Shown piece by piece: positions 1-7,754 of a stretch of DNA of 64,000 nucleotides (its first letter is position 1; each line of letters opens with the position of its first letter). The notes under the pieces are model-generated. The model was not told the origin of the DNA. It ran no database searches and worked only from the letters and a program-made list of their open reading frames with translations. A program made the position numbers and the translations under genes. This DNA is from Hyphomicrobiaceae bacterium (GTDB taxonomy: Bacteria > Pseudomonadota > Alphaproteobacteria > Rhizobiales > Hyphomicrobiaceae). The DNA is taken from positions 1-64,000 of the forward strand of contig JALHMC010000011.1 of the NCBI GenBank assembly GCA_022844225.1, given 5' to 3'.

Positions 1-422
1 TTGAAAATCAGCACCGCCAGCGGCGTTGCCAGCATCACCGCCATGCCGACGCGCTCGATCGATTGCGCCTGCTTGGCGATGCGCGTGCGGGCGTGCAGCG
101 GCCCGTAGTTCGTAGCATCTTGCATGGCATGGCCGACCTCGTGCGCCGCCACCACGACGGCCGACAGTGAGCGGCCATCGAAATGCTGCGGCGTCAGGCG
201 GACGACCTTCGCCTCGGGATCGTAATGGTCGCCGAGTTGCGTTTCTTCGACTTTGACGTGCAGCAGATTCATCTCGTCGAGCAGGTGGCGCGCGAATTCG
301 CCTCCGGTGCCCGGGAAATCAGACCGCTGCACCGCATGACGCCGCAGCACGCTCTTGACCCACATCTGCGGGAGAAGCGCCAGCCCGAAGGCGACGACCA
401 GGACGACGAGCAGTGCTGCCAA
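1..422 (-). CDS. Zinc metallopeptidase, YugP-like, truncated by window edge
   Basis: The reverse strand reads an N-terminal membrane segment (about residues 1-18, AALLVVLVVAFGLALLP) followed by HEVGHAMQ at about residues 93-100, the zinc-binding HExxH motif of the YugP/Zn_peptidase_2 family of membrane-anchored neutral metallopeptidases. A second membrane segment (VGMAVMLATPLAVLIF) begins just before the window edge, so the C-terminal part is missing. I chose the TTG start at 422 because GGAGG lies 6 nt upstream and no ATG is in frame. The family is conserved in Rhizobiales but its substrate is unknown. It is divergent from parE. Confidence 0.8.
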   Translation of the reverse strand, partial: MAALLVVLVVAFGLALLPQMWVKSVLRRHAVQRSDFPGTGGEFARHLLDEMNLLHVKVEETQLGDHYDPEAKVVRLTPQHFDGRSLSAVVVAAHEVGHAMQDATNYGPLHARTRIAKQAQSIERVGMAVMLATPLAVLIF

Positions 423-539
423 TGGGGGCCTCCAATGGTAGGTTCGAACAGCACGATGTATGGCGGGCGCTGACCGTGCCGCCTAGCAGACCCCGCCATC
501 CAGATCGGCCACATAACTGTTTCTACACGAGTGTGGCGG

Positions 540-590
540 TTTGGAAGTCCGCTTCATTCTCTCGGCAGTCGCTGACAGCGGACTTCCAAA
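540..590. repeat. Inverted repeat / hairpin 1 of a pair (14-bp arms)
   Basis: TTTGGAAGTCCGCT at 540-553 is perfectly complementary to 577-590, with a 23-nt loop. It has no T-tract and lies in a divergent intergenic region, so it is not an obvious terminator. A much longer hairpin follows 27 nt later. Confidence 0.8.
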
Positions 591-617
591 CACGACGCCC
601 CACTAAGTTCATGATCT

Positions 618-699
618 GGCTAGTGTCCTTTCGGCCGCGAAGTTCGTCCCGACCCGGCAGCACGATGAAACGAACTTCGCGGCCGAAAGGACACTAGCC
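618..699. repeat. Long perfect inverted repeat / hairpin 2 of a pair (30-bp arms)
   Basis: Arms 618-647 and 670-699 are perfectly complementary over 30 bp, with a 22-nt loop. The arms begin GGCTAGTGTCC and end GGACACTAGCC. The stem has no T-tract and sits upstream of parE. Its arm sequence is unrelated to hairpin 1, but the geometry is similar. The rest of 423-845 shows no gene that I can support. Confidence 0.85.
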
Positions 700-845
700 G
701 CGGCACCGGTGCTCTTGTCATCCTGGCCGCTGCCGTGCGAGGTCGGACCACATACGATCTGCAACGGATTCGCCCCGCTCGTAGCCAGTGCCCGCCGTCC
801 GCGTCGGCACTGTCGTCGGGGCCACAAAAAAGCGGACCGAAACGC

Positions 846-2858
846 ATGGCATCATCACGCGACCTCTTCGGCAATGCCGCCCAGGACATGACGGACAAGG
901 CCGCGCGCCGTACGCGAGCCGGAGATGCCTCGGACGCCTACACGGCGGCCGACATCGAGGTGCTCGAAGGTCTTGAGCCCGTTCGGCGCCGTCCCGGTAT
1001 GTACATTGGCGGCACCGACGAAAAGGCGATGCACCACCTCTTTGCTGAGGTGATCGACAATGCGATGGACGAAGCCGTTGCCGGGCATGCCAGCTGGATC
1101 GAGGTCAAGTTCACGGCCGACGGCTATCTGTCGGTGGTCGACAACGGTCGCGGCATTCCCGTCGACCCGCATCCGAAGTTCCCGAAGAAATCGGCGCTCG
1201 AAGTCATCATGTGCACGCTGCATGCGGGCGGCAAATTCGACGGCAAGGCCTACAACACCTCGGGCGGCCTGCACGGCGTCGGCGTATCGGTCGTCAACGC
1301 ATTGTCCGAGACCTGCGAGGTGGAGGTGGCGCGCGGCCAGCAGCTCTACAGGATGGTGTTCTCTCGCGGCATCCCGCAGACCAAGCTCGAGAAGCTGGGC
1401 TCGATCATGAACCGACGCGGGACGACTGTACGGTTCAAGCCGGACGAGCAGATCTTCGGCAAAGGCTGCGCCTTCAAGCCCGCGACGTTGCTCAAGATGG
1501 CGCGCTCGAAGGCTTATCTGTTCGGCGGCGTCGAGATTCGCTGGAACTGCGCGCCGGAGTTGATCACCGACGAAACGCCAACAGAGGCCGTGTTCCATTT
1601 TCCCGGTGGCCTCAAGGACTACCTTACGCGCGAGAAGATCGGCGGCAAGACACTCGTCACCAAGGATATTTTCTCAGGCCGCGTGGACAAGGACGGCGGT
1701 CACGGCTCCGTCGAATGGGCGCTGTGCTGGCTGGCCGACGCGGATGGCGAGACGCAGTCCTATTGCAATACGATTCCCACCCCCGAGGGCGGTACCCATG
1801 AGACGGGCCTGCGCAATGCGCTGATGAAGGGTCTCAGGGCCTATGGTGAGCTGACCAACAACAAGAAGGCCGCCCAGATCCTCGCCGAGGACGTCATGGG
1901 CACGTCGATGGCGATGCTGTCGGTGTTCATCCGCGAGCCCGAGTTCCAGGGGCAGACCAAGAACAGGCTTTCCACCGTCGAAGCGACGCGGATCGTCGAG
2001 AACACGGTTCGCGATGCCTTCGACCATTGGCTGGCCGATAGTCCCCAGCAGGCAACGCGATTGCTCGAGTGGACCATCGAGCAGGCCGAGGACCGTCAGC
2101 GGCGACGTAAGGAGAAGGAAGTTTCCCGGCAATCGGCCACCCGCAAGCTGCGGCTGCCGGGCAAGCTCACCGATTGCTCTTCGACGTCAGGGGATACGGA
2201 GATCTTCCTCGTCGAAGGCGATTCGGCCGGTGGCTCCGCCAAGCAGGCCCGTGATCCGAGGACCCAAGCCATCCTGCCCCTGCGCGGCAAGATCCTGAAC
2301 GTGGCCAGTGCCACCTCGACCAAGCTCTCTCAGAACCAGCTCCTGTCCGACCTGATCCAGGCGCTGGGCACGGGAACGGGCACCAAGTATCGCGACGAGG
2401 AACTGCGCTACGACCGCGTCATCATCATGACCGACGCCGACGTCGATGGCGCGCACATCGCCTCGCTGCTCATGACATTCTTCTATCAGGAGATGCGCCC
2501 GCTGATCGAGAACGGGCACCTCTATCTGGCCGTGGCGCCGTTCTACAAGCTGACCCATGGCGCCAAGACGGTCTATGCCCTCAACGATCGCCACCGGGAA
2601 GAACTCGTGAAGAAGGAATTCCCGGCAAACGCCAAGGTGACGATCGGGCGGTTCAAGGGCTTGGGCGAGATGAACCCAGGCGAGCTCAAGGCCACGACCA
2701 TGGATCCCAAAGCCCGCACTCTGCTGAAAGTGGAGATTTCCGAGGCCGATCGCGAGGCCGTTTCGGAGACGGTGAATACGCTGATGGGAACCAAGCCCGA
2801 ACTGCGGTTTCGCTTTATCCAGGATCGCGCCGCGTTTGCGAAGGATTTGGACCTCTGA
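846..2858 (+). CDS. parE: DNA topoisomerase IV subunit B
   Basis: ATPase subunit of topoisomerase IV, which decatenates sister chromosomes together with ParC. The 670-residue protein has the GHKL ATPase motifs (E68 with DNA at 71-73, DNGRGIP, and the GGLHGVGVSVVNALS lid), a transducer domain, and the TOPRIM motifs EGDSAGG (E457) and TDADVDG (about 529-535) that bind catalytic magnesium. The C-terminal IGRFKGLGEMNP block is typical of GyrB/ParE. The short form without the GyrB insert and the FKGLGEMNP/TTMDP context favour ParE over GyrB. An upstream in-frame start at 735 is possible, but residues before MASSRDLFG look like low-complexity non-coding sequence. Confidence 0.93.
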   Translation: MASSRDLFGNAAQDMTDKAARRTRAGDASDAYTAADIEVLEGLEPVRRRPGMYIGGTDEKAMHHLFAEVIDNAMDEAVAGHASWIEVKFTADGYLSVVDNGRGIPVDPHPKFPKKSALEVIMCTLHAGGKFDGKAYNTSGGLHGVGVSVVNALSETCEVEVARGQQLYRMVFSRGIPQTKLEKLGSIMNRRGTTVRFKPDEQIFGKGCAFKPATLLKMARSKAYLFGGVEIRWNCAPELITDETPTEAVFHFPGGLKDYLTREKIGGKTLVTKDIFSGRVDKDGGHGSVEWALCWLADADGETQSYCNTIPTPEGGTHETGLRNALMKGLRAYGELTNNKKAAQILAEDVMGTSMAMLSVFIREPEFQGQTKNRLSTVEATRIVENTVRDAFDHWLADSPQQATRLLEWTIEQAEDRQRRRKEKEVSRQSATRKLRLPGKLTDCSSTSGDTEIFLVEGDSAGGSAKQARDPRTQAILPLRGKILNVASATSTKLSQNQLLSDLIQALGTGTGTKYRDEELRYDRVIIMTDADVDGAHIASLLMTFFYQEMRPLIENGHLYLAVAPFYKLTHGAKTVYALNDRHREELVKKEFPANAKVTIGRFKGLGEMNPGELKATTMDPKARTLLKVEISEADREAVSETVNTLMGTKPELRFRFIQDRAAFAKDLDL

Positions 2859-3041
2859 ACCCTCGCCGCCACCCGGCCTCGCCGCCCGTCTATTCGCTAA
2901 CCAAGACAGGCGCCGGGGCCGCGCGCACTCTCGGTACACGTTGTTCCGTTACGGTGGCTTCGATAGGGTCGTCCTCGGCCCGGCGCCGGCATCGCGGCCG
3001 TCGCCCGGTCAGCTGATGATGCGTCCGCGAGCCGAGTTCCA

Positions 3042-4187
3042 ATGCCGATCGCCATCGTAACAGGTAGCCTGACCCCCTATACGCTTCGTGCCTACGATGC
3101 GTACGCCGAGCGCTATCGTGAAGATCTGCACGTCTTTACCTGTGCCAGGATCGAGCCGCACAGGGCGTGGCAGGTGGCGAGCCCCAGACATTTCCAGCAC
3201 TCGGTCTTGCCGGGCCTGCGTTGGCATCGCCACGACGCGAGCCACGTCTATGCCAACCCGTCCATCGTCACGCGACTGGCGCGTCTCAAGCCCGAGACGT
3301 TCGCTGTCGCAGCGTTCTCTCCGACAATGGCGCTTGCGGTCGCCTACGCACGCGCAACCGGCTTGCCCTACGGCGTCGCAACGGACGGCACACTCGACAC
3401 CGATCCGGGAGAAAGCTCCACGCCGCACCGCTTGATGCGCCGAATGATGGTCCCGGCCGCGCGCTACGGGATCTGCGCCAGCGAGGCCAGTGTCGCCTTG
3501 CTGGAACACTGGGGATTGGTGAGCGGTCGAGGCGTCGTAGTGCCCATCGTCTCGGCCTGGGATGCACCCCCGCGGATCAACACTTACGACGAGCGGCCTT
3601 ATGACGTGATCCTGGCCGGCGGCATCAACGAGCGATTCAAAGGTGTGCTGTTCTTTGCGGGAGTCGTGGAGCGGTTAGCCGCTCGAGGCCGACGGCTGCG
3701 GGTGCGCGTGACCGGCAAAGGTCCCCAGCAGGAAGAATTGGTGGCACGCTTGGCTGCTGCAGGTGCTGAGGCGCACTTCGATGGCGCCTTGCAGCCCGAC
3801 GAGATGCCCGGCGCGCTCGGATCGGCCAAGGTGCTGGTGTTTCCCTCCCGTCACGATCCGTGGGGCCTCGTCGCCAACGAGGCTGTGCTGTGCGGAACTC
3901 CCGTGCTCGGATCGCCCCACGCCACGTCCTCACCCTGTTTCGTCGATCGGTTCGGCGTCGGCCTCGTTCGGCCGCTGGAGGTCGACGCTTGGTGCGACGC
4001 GTTGCTCGATATGCTCGATGGTCCCGTGCGCTGGGCGAGCTTCATGGACCGGCGCGATGCCGCAATCGCGTGGTTCAGCGTTGACTCGGCAGTGGCAGGC
4101 CTCAAGGCCGCCTTCGATCTTGGACGCGGAGCCCCGCATGCCATATCCGTGTCGGACAAAGCCGCACACGAGGCGAGCGGTGGTTGA
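3042..4187 (+). CDS. Glycosyltransferase family 4 (GT-B fold)
   Basis: 381 residues with two Rossmann-like halves. The N-terminal half starts IAIVTGSLTPYTLRAYD. The C-terminal donor-binding half has VILAGGINERFKG and VRVTGKGPQQEELV (about 190-235), then the diagnostic VFPSRHDPWGLVANEAVLCG (about 267-286), in which the E of the E-x7-E-like motif contacts the nucleotide sugar. It probably transfers a sugar to a lipid or polysaccharide acceptor on the cytoplasmic face of the membrane. No other polysaccharide genes are adjacent, so the acceptor cannot be inferred. Confidence 0.85.
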   Translation: MPIAIVTGSLTPYTLRAYDAYAERYREDLHVFTCARIEPHRAWQVASPRHFQHSVLPGLRWHRHDASHVYANPSIVTRLARLKPETFAVAAFSPTMALAVAYARATGLPYGVATDGTLDTDPGESSTPHRLMRRMMVPAARYGICASEASVALLEHWGLVSGRGVVVPIVSAWDAPPRINTYDERPYDVILAGGINERFKGVLFFAGVVERLAARGRRLRVRVTGKGPQQEELVARLAAAGAEAHFDGALQPDEMPGALGSAKVLVFPSRHDPWGLVANEAVLCGTPVLGSPHATSSPCFVDRFGVGLVRPLEVDAWCDALLDMLDGPVRWASFMDRRDAAIAWFSVDSAVAGLKAAFDLGRGAPHAISVSDKAAHEASGG

Positions 4188-4245
4188 TTCGTTAAGAGGT
4201 TTACGCCTATAGTCGCGCATGAGCCTCGTTCTCGCACATGCCATT

Positions 4246-4294
4246 CGAATTAAGGCCCCGGTTGCCTGAGGGCACCGGGAGGATTCGCCTTTTT
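4246..4294 (+). terminator. Hairpin followed by T5; terminator or leader structure
   Basis: CGAAT (4246-4250) pairs with ATTCG (4283-4287). An inner stem CCCGGTTGCC / GGCACCGGG (4257-4279) has one bulged T. T5 follows at 4290-4294. It lies 58 nt after the glycosyltransferase stop and 32 nt before the next start codon, so it could end the upstream transcript or act as an attenuator of the downstream gene. Confidence 0.5.
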
Positions 4295-4325
4295 CGTTTG
4301 GATACCGTTGCGATGGAACTGCCCC

Positions 4326-4631
4326 ATGTCCGCCAAATCGTCGTCTGATCTCGGACTCGACACCGCGTGCGTGTCTTCGAGCGTCTCCGCTCGTTATCTC
4401 GTGCAAGGGCCGAGCGACCCCGGTCTCTTGTCGCGCCTCATTGAGCCCTTCGCCAAACTCGGGACGGTGCCGAGCCGGGTGCACGCCACCTGCGAATCGG
4501 GAGACGGCTCGCAGATGACCGTCGATCTCCGCTTGGGCGCGGTCGCGCCGCGCACGGCAGAGCTGATCGAGCATTCTCTTCGCCGCGTCATCGGCGTAAG
4601 TCAGCTGATTGCAGTCGTCGAACCTGCCTGA
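4326..4631 (+). CDS. Small ACT-like domain protein
   Basis: 101 residues. After a polar N-terminus the protein reads SARYLVQGPSDPGLLSRLIE, then a beta-alpha-beta pattern ending VIGVSQLIAVVE. This resembles a single ACT-type ligand-binding domain (the RxxPGxLSRI pattern, as in the small subunit of acetolactate synthase). A standalone ACT domain would usually sense an amino acid, but no catalytic partner is adjacent. The ATG at 4326 is preferred over the in-frame TTG at 4308. The function is unknown and the ACT assignment rests on pattern only. Confidence 0.65.
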   Translation: MSAKSSSDLGLDTACVSSSVSARYLVQGPSDPGLLSRLIEPFAKLGTVPSRVHATCESGDGSQMTVDLRLGAVAPRTAELIEHSLRRVIGVSQLIAVVEPA

Positions 4632-4723
4632 CCGCGTATCGCAGCCGGTTGCCCGTCGTCCGCCACTGGTCAATTCCTCCCAGGCACGCTAAGCGATGAC
4701 GCTCGTGTGACAGGGGAGGCCAG

Positions 4724-5149
4724 ATGCGCGGCGGTCGGGAATGGCAGAACGCGACGGCGCCTAGCCTCGCGGACATCGAGGGCTTGGCCGCTGACGCATG
4801 GAATCGGCTGCCGTCGGAGTTCCGCAAACTGTGCCGTGACCTCGTGTTCCGGGTCGAGGACTTCGCTACGGACGACATTCTCGACGAGATGGGAATCGAA
4901 AGCCCGTTCGATCTGATGGGGCTCTACAAGGGCGTCAGCCTGGATCGGAAAAGTGTTCTGGATCAATCGCCCGAGCCGGATATGGTCTTCTTGTACCGTC
5001 GGGCGATCCTCGACTACTGGGCGGAAAGTGACGAGGCTCTCGGCCATCTTGTCACCCATGTTCTCGTTCACGAGATCGGCCATCATTTTGGCCTCTCGGA
5101 TGCGGATATGGAGGCGATCGAGGCGGATGCCGACACAGGGTCAGCCTAG
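4724..5149 (+). CDS. Minimal zincin metallopeptidase (MpxA/DUF1025-type)
   Basis: 141 residues ending in a C-terminal zincin motif HEIGHHFGLSDADMEAIE (H116, E117, H120, with the downstream Asp/Glu as probable third ligand). This is characteristic of the small cytoplasmic metallopeptidase family once called DUF1025. No signal peptide is visible. A strong Shine-Dalgarno (AGGGGAGG) precedes the ATG. Family members are near the minimal size for a zincin, and substrates are unknown. The next gene encodes an unrelated secreted HExxH-type protein. Confidence 0.82.
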   Translation: MRGGREWQNATAPSLADIEGLAADAWNRLPSEFRKLCRDLVFRVEDFATDDILDEMGIESPFDLMGLYKGVSLDRKSVLDQSPEPDMVFLYRRAILDYWAESDEALGHLVTHVLVHEIGHHFGLSDADMEAIEADADTGSA

Positions 5150-5336
5150 CTTTGGCGTCAGGTTCTCGGCTGCACGCTGAGGCTGCTGTGAGAGGTCACC
5201 GCGCCCTGGGGGAATGTGACAGAAGAGACGCGGTCGCCGGTTCAGCAGTATCTCCTAGCGTGCTTGGGGTTGCAGTGGTCGAGCGGCGAGGCGACAGTGC
5301 CGTTTGAACGGACGTCGTGACTGAAAGGAGGATGCA

Positions 5337-5864
5337 GTGGCAAACGACGGACGGTGGGCACACACGGCTTCCGTGGTCGCAGTCGCGCTCTGGATCGTGA
5401 TGGGTGCCACGGCGCCTCCGGTCATCGCAGGCCCGACACCCGAGGAGTACGTTGCGCACGTCGGCGGCGATGCCAAGATCGTGGAGCCAGGCGAAGTGAA
5501 GCTCGATGGCTTTCGCATGACGTGCGGACAGCGCCCGACCGTTATGGACAACCAGCTCGACGACTACGGCGCGGCGTATCCGGGATTCCTGATTCTCAAT
5601 CCACGCCTGATGAGCAAGGTGCCGACGGTGGTCAAGAAGTGGATCTTTGCCCACGAATGCGGCCACCAGTTCCGCGGCCCCGATGAAGAGACCGCCGACT
5701 GCTTTGCGGTCCAGCGGGGGCGGCGCCAAGGCTGGCTCGACGAGGCTGGACTGGACGAGATTTGCAAGTTCATCAGCCCTGCCAAGGGCGACAGCATGCA
5801 TTTTTCAGGTTCGCACCGCTGCCAGATCATGCGTCAGTGCTATGCCGATCCTACGATCAGGTGA
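5337..5864 (+). CDS. Putative secreted zinc metalloprotease-like protein (HECGH)
   Basis: 175 residues starting at a GTG, with AAAGGAGG 8 nt upstream. A signal peptide (hydrophobic 13-30, cleavage near AGPTP) indicates export. The mature part has HECGH at 106-110 and EETADCFAVQRG downstream (E117, E118, D121), giving a plausible HExxH + ExxxD zinc site. Six cysteines (63, 108, 122, 143, 162, 168) suggest disulfides in the periplasm, although one lies inside the HExxH motif. I do not recognise a named family. Catalysis is inferred only from the motif. Confidence 0.7.
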   Translation: MANDGRWAHTASVVAVALWIVMGATAPPVIAGPTPEEYVAHVGGDAKIVEPGEVKLDGFRMTCGQRPTVMDNQLDDYGAAYPGFLILNPRLMSKVPTVVKKWIFAHECGHQFRGPDEETADCFAVQRGRRQGWLDEAGLDEICKFISPAKGDSMHFSGSHRCQIMRQCYADPTIR

Positions 5865-5940
5865 TGGCTCGTTCGACTGCTGAGGCGGCCAAGTCGAACG
5901 TCGTGCAGGCCGATCATCCCACGAAGCATGGCTCGACGGA

Positions 5941-6153
5941 TCAGGTGCGAGGTGGCGCGGCCTCTATGGGCGGGCTTCGTTCAGCCGAGCCATAGTAGTA
6001 TGCACCAATCGCCAGTCCGGCAAAGATGGCCAACAACGTGCCGATCACCAGGACGCGCACGGTCATGGGCCGTCTCGCGGCCTGTCGTGCCTCGGTCGCG
6101 GTGAGTTCCGCCGGATGGGCATCAGTGTGCTTGTGCCGATCGGTCTCGTCCAT
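5941..6153 (-). CDS. Small single-pass membrane protein
   Basis: 70 residues: a charged His/Glu-rich N-terminus (ELTATEARQAARR), one transmembrane helix at about 31-52 (TVRVLVIGTLLAIFAGLAIG), and a short Pro-rich tail. AAAGGA lies 7 nt before the ATG. Small proteins with an ARQ...PM-TVRVL pattern and one helix are widespread in Rhizobiales and uncharacterised. It converges on the secreted HECGH gene. Confidence 0.6.
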   Translation of the reverse strand: MDETDRHKHTDAHPAELTATEARQAARRPMTVRVLVIGTLLAIFAGLAIGAYYYGSAERSPPIEAAPPRT

Positions 6154-6346
6154 GTTTGGTTCCTTTCAGAGACGCCGGTCGCCGCGGTGCCCTTACGTTC
6201 GGAGGTGGCAGTCTTGGCGTCGCACCACTGACCGCAGTGCGGCACCCGCCTTATCAACGCGAAGCGCGACGATAGGTTGCTCGCGCGATGCCGCTCTCGC
6301 TCTCCCCGATCACGCGTCTCGCGGTTCTCTGCGCGCCCTGCAGCCT

Positions 6347-6913
6347 TCATCGCTTCGGAGCGAACAAGGGAAGCCGCTCAATGGCGTTGGCGCGTTCGAG
6401 TTCGAGAAGGCGCTGTTTGGTCGTCCTGCCCCCGGGCGCAGAGAAACCGCCTAGGCCATTGCCGCTTGCGAGCACCCTATGGCACGGCACGATCACCGGC
6501 ACGGGATTGCGACCCATCGCTTGGCCGACCGCGCGCGCCCCACCTGGCACGGCGAGATCGCGAGCCAACGCGCCGTAGGTCGTCGTTTCACCCCACGGAA
6601 TAAGCCGCAATCTAGCGTAGAGCGCGAGCTGGAGGGGCGGCTTGTCCCCGAGATCGACGCTGACAGCAGCAAAGTCGGTGGCTTTGCCGCTGAAGTATTT
6701 TTCGAGTTCGGCCATTGCTTCGTCGATCGCCGCCGGAAGCTGGCCTTCCCAGGCCCGTCGGCCCGGGCCCGCCAGCCGCCGATGCGTCACATACGGCGTC
6801 GCCTCGGGGAGTTGCAAGCGGGTCAGACCGATCGGACTCCACGCGATTCCACACGAGCCGAAAGCCGTTTCAAAAAGCACGAAATGCTCCTCGGACTTGT
6901 CCTGCTCGGCCAT
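6347..6913 (-). CDS. ogt: Methylated-DNA-protein-cysteine S-methyltransferase
   Basis: Suicide DNA-repair enzyme that transfers O6-alkyl groups from guanine to its own cysteine. 188 residues. The C-terminal domain has YGALARDLAVPGGARAVGQA (the helix-turn-helix with its Arg finger), then the active-site PCHR inside VIVPCHRVLASGNGLGGFS. An N-terminal ribonuclease-like domain precedes it. The start at 6913 gives the usual family length, and the in-frame extension upstream overlaps the VOC gene. It is the last gene of a probable DUF1127-VOC-ogt operon (13-nt gap). Confidence 0.9.
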   Translation of the reverse strand: MAEQDKSEEHFVLFETAFGSCGIAWSPIGLTRLQLPEATPYVTHRRLAGPGRRAWEGQLPAAIDEAMAELEKYFSGKATDFAAVSVDLGDKPPLQLALYARLRLIPWGETTTYGALARDLAVPGGARAVGQAMGRNPVPVIVPCHRVLASGNGLGGFSAPGGRTTKQRLLELERANAIERLPLFAPKR

Positions 6914-6926
6914 CACCCCCTCAGGT

Positions 6927-7304
6927 TCATGCTCTGCCGCAATAGGCCTCGATCCGGTAGCCGTCCGGGTCGATGGCGAACGCCGCATAGTAGGGCGGAG
7001 TGTACTCCGGACGAAGGCCGGGTTTTCCGTTGTCCGCCCCCCCTGCGGCGAGTGCTTCCGCATGGAAGGCGTCGACCGACTGACGCGACGGCGCATCGAA
7101 GCAGATGTGCAGACCGGAAGCGGCATTGGGTGGCACCGGAGCGGTAACGACCATAATCCAGAATGCAGCCGTTCCGTTCGATCCATAGCCGATGCCGTCG
7201 GCGCTGTCGCTCAGCCGAGTGTAGCCCAAAGGCTGCAGGGTGGCATCGTAGAAGCGCCCGGAACGACCGAGATCGGCGACACCGATCGAGATGTGGTTGA
7301 TCAT
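6927..7304 (-). CDS. VOC (glyoxalase/bleomycin-resistance fold) family protein
   Basis: 125 residues starting MINHISIGVADL, with two beta-alpha-beta-beta-beta modules; the C-terminal part reads YYAAFAIDPDGYRIEAYC. In VOC enzymes H4 and the Glu of RIEAY normally coordinate the metal, and both are present. GGAGG lies 8 nt before the ATG. VOC genes are often encoded beside YafY-type regulators, as here. The substrate is unknown. Confidence 0.85.
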   Translation of the reverse strand: MINHISIGVADLGRSGRFYDATLQPLGYTRLSDSADGIGYGSNGTAAFWIMVVTAPVPPNAASGLHICFDAPSRQSVDAFHAEALAAGGADNGKPGLRPEYTPPYYAAFAIDPDGYRIEAYCGRA

Positions 7305-7319
7305 GAGAGCCTCCAGCGT

Positions 7320-7580
7320 TCAGATGTGTGCCGTGTCACGATAACGATCGCCCACCCAAGACGTTGCGGCGACCGAATGAATCTCCGATCGGTCGATGCC
7401 AATATCGTCCAGCGTGCGGTCGTCCAGGCTCTCGAGCACGCGGCGGGTGGCGCGGATGCGCCGGCGACGGTTGAGCCGCGTGTGGAACTCGGCCAATTGC
7501 GCCGCGATCCGGTTCACCAGTCGTAGCGTGGCTCGCACGGCGCGATCCGTGGGGGTAGGGAAAGCGATGTGGGATGGCAT
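7320..7580 (-). CDS. DUF1127 domain protein
   Basis: 86 residues. The C-terminal LESLDDRTLDDIGIDRSEI is the DUF1127 (YjiS-like) signature of small arginine-rich alphaproteobacterial proteins, some of which affect RNA turnover or phosphate and carbon metabolism. The N-terminal half is Arg-rich. It is first in a minus-strand operon (15 nt before the VOC gene) and divergent from the YafY-type regulator, with two operators between them. Confidence 0.82.
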   Translation of the reverse strand: MPSHIAFPTPTDRAVRATLRLVNRIAAQLAEFHTRLNRRRRIRATRRVLESLDDRTLDDIGIDRSEIHSVAATSWVGDRYRDTAHI

Positions 7581-7649
7581 TTCGGCTCCGTTTTTCTAAG
7601 GCCTCGAGACGAGGGTCCCAATGGATCGCCGCACCATGGCCAAGAGCCG

Positions 7650-7667
7650 CTGACAGCGTTGAGTCAG
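7650..7667. promoter_or_regulatory. Operator 1 of the YafY-type regulator (predicted)
   Basis: CTGAC-N8-GTCAG. The spacer AGCGTTGA closely matches that of the second site (AGCGTGTT). The site is in the divergent promoter region between the DUF1127 gene and the regulator. Confidence 0.6.
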
Positions 7668-7680
7668 CAGAGCCGAAAGC

Positions 7681-7704
7681 CTCCTGACAGCGTGTTGTCA
7701 GGAG
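7681..7704. promoter_or_regulatory. Operator 2 of the YafY-type regulator (predicted)
   Basis: Perfect inverted repeat CTCCTGAC-N8-GTCAGGAG, centred 34 bp (about three helical turns) from operator 1 and 50 bp before the regulator start. CTGACA...TGTCAG-type sites are common beside regulators of this family, so autoregulation plus control of the divergent operon is likely. Confidence 0.65.
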
Positions 7705-7754
7705 CCAGGTCGTAGGCTGCGTCGGCGTGCTGCGAGCGAACCGTGGAGGTGCCT

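Noticed and set aside
4246..4294. Riboswitch before the ACT-like gene
   Set aside because: Only one hairpin with a T-run; I could match no known riboswitch core, so it is listed as a terminator-like hairpin.
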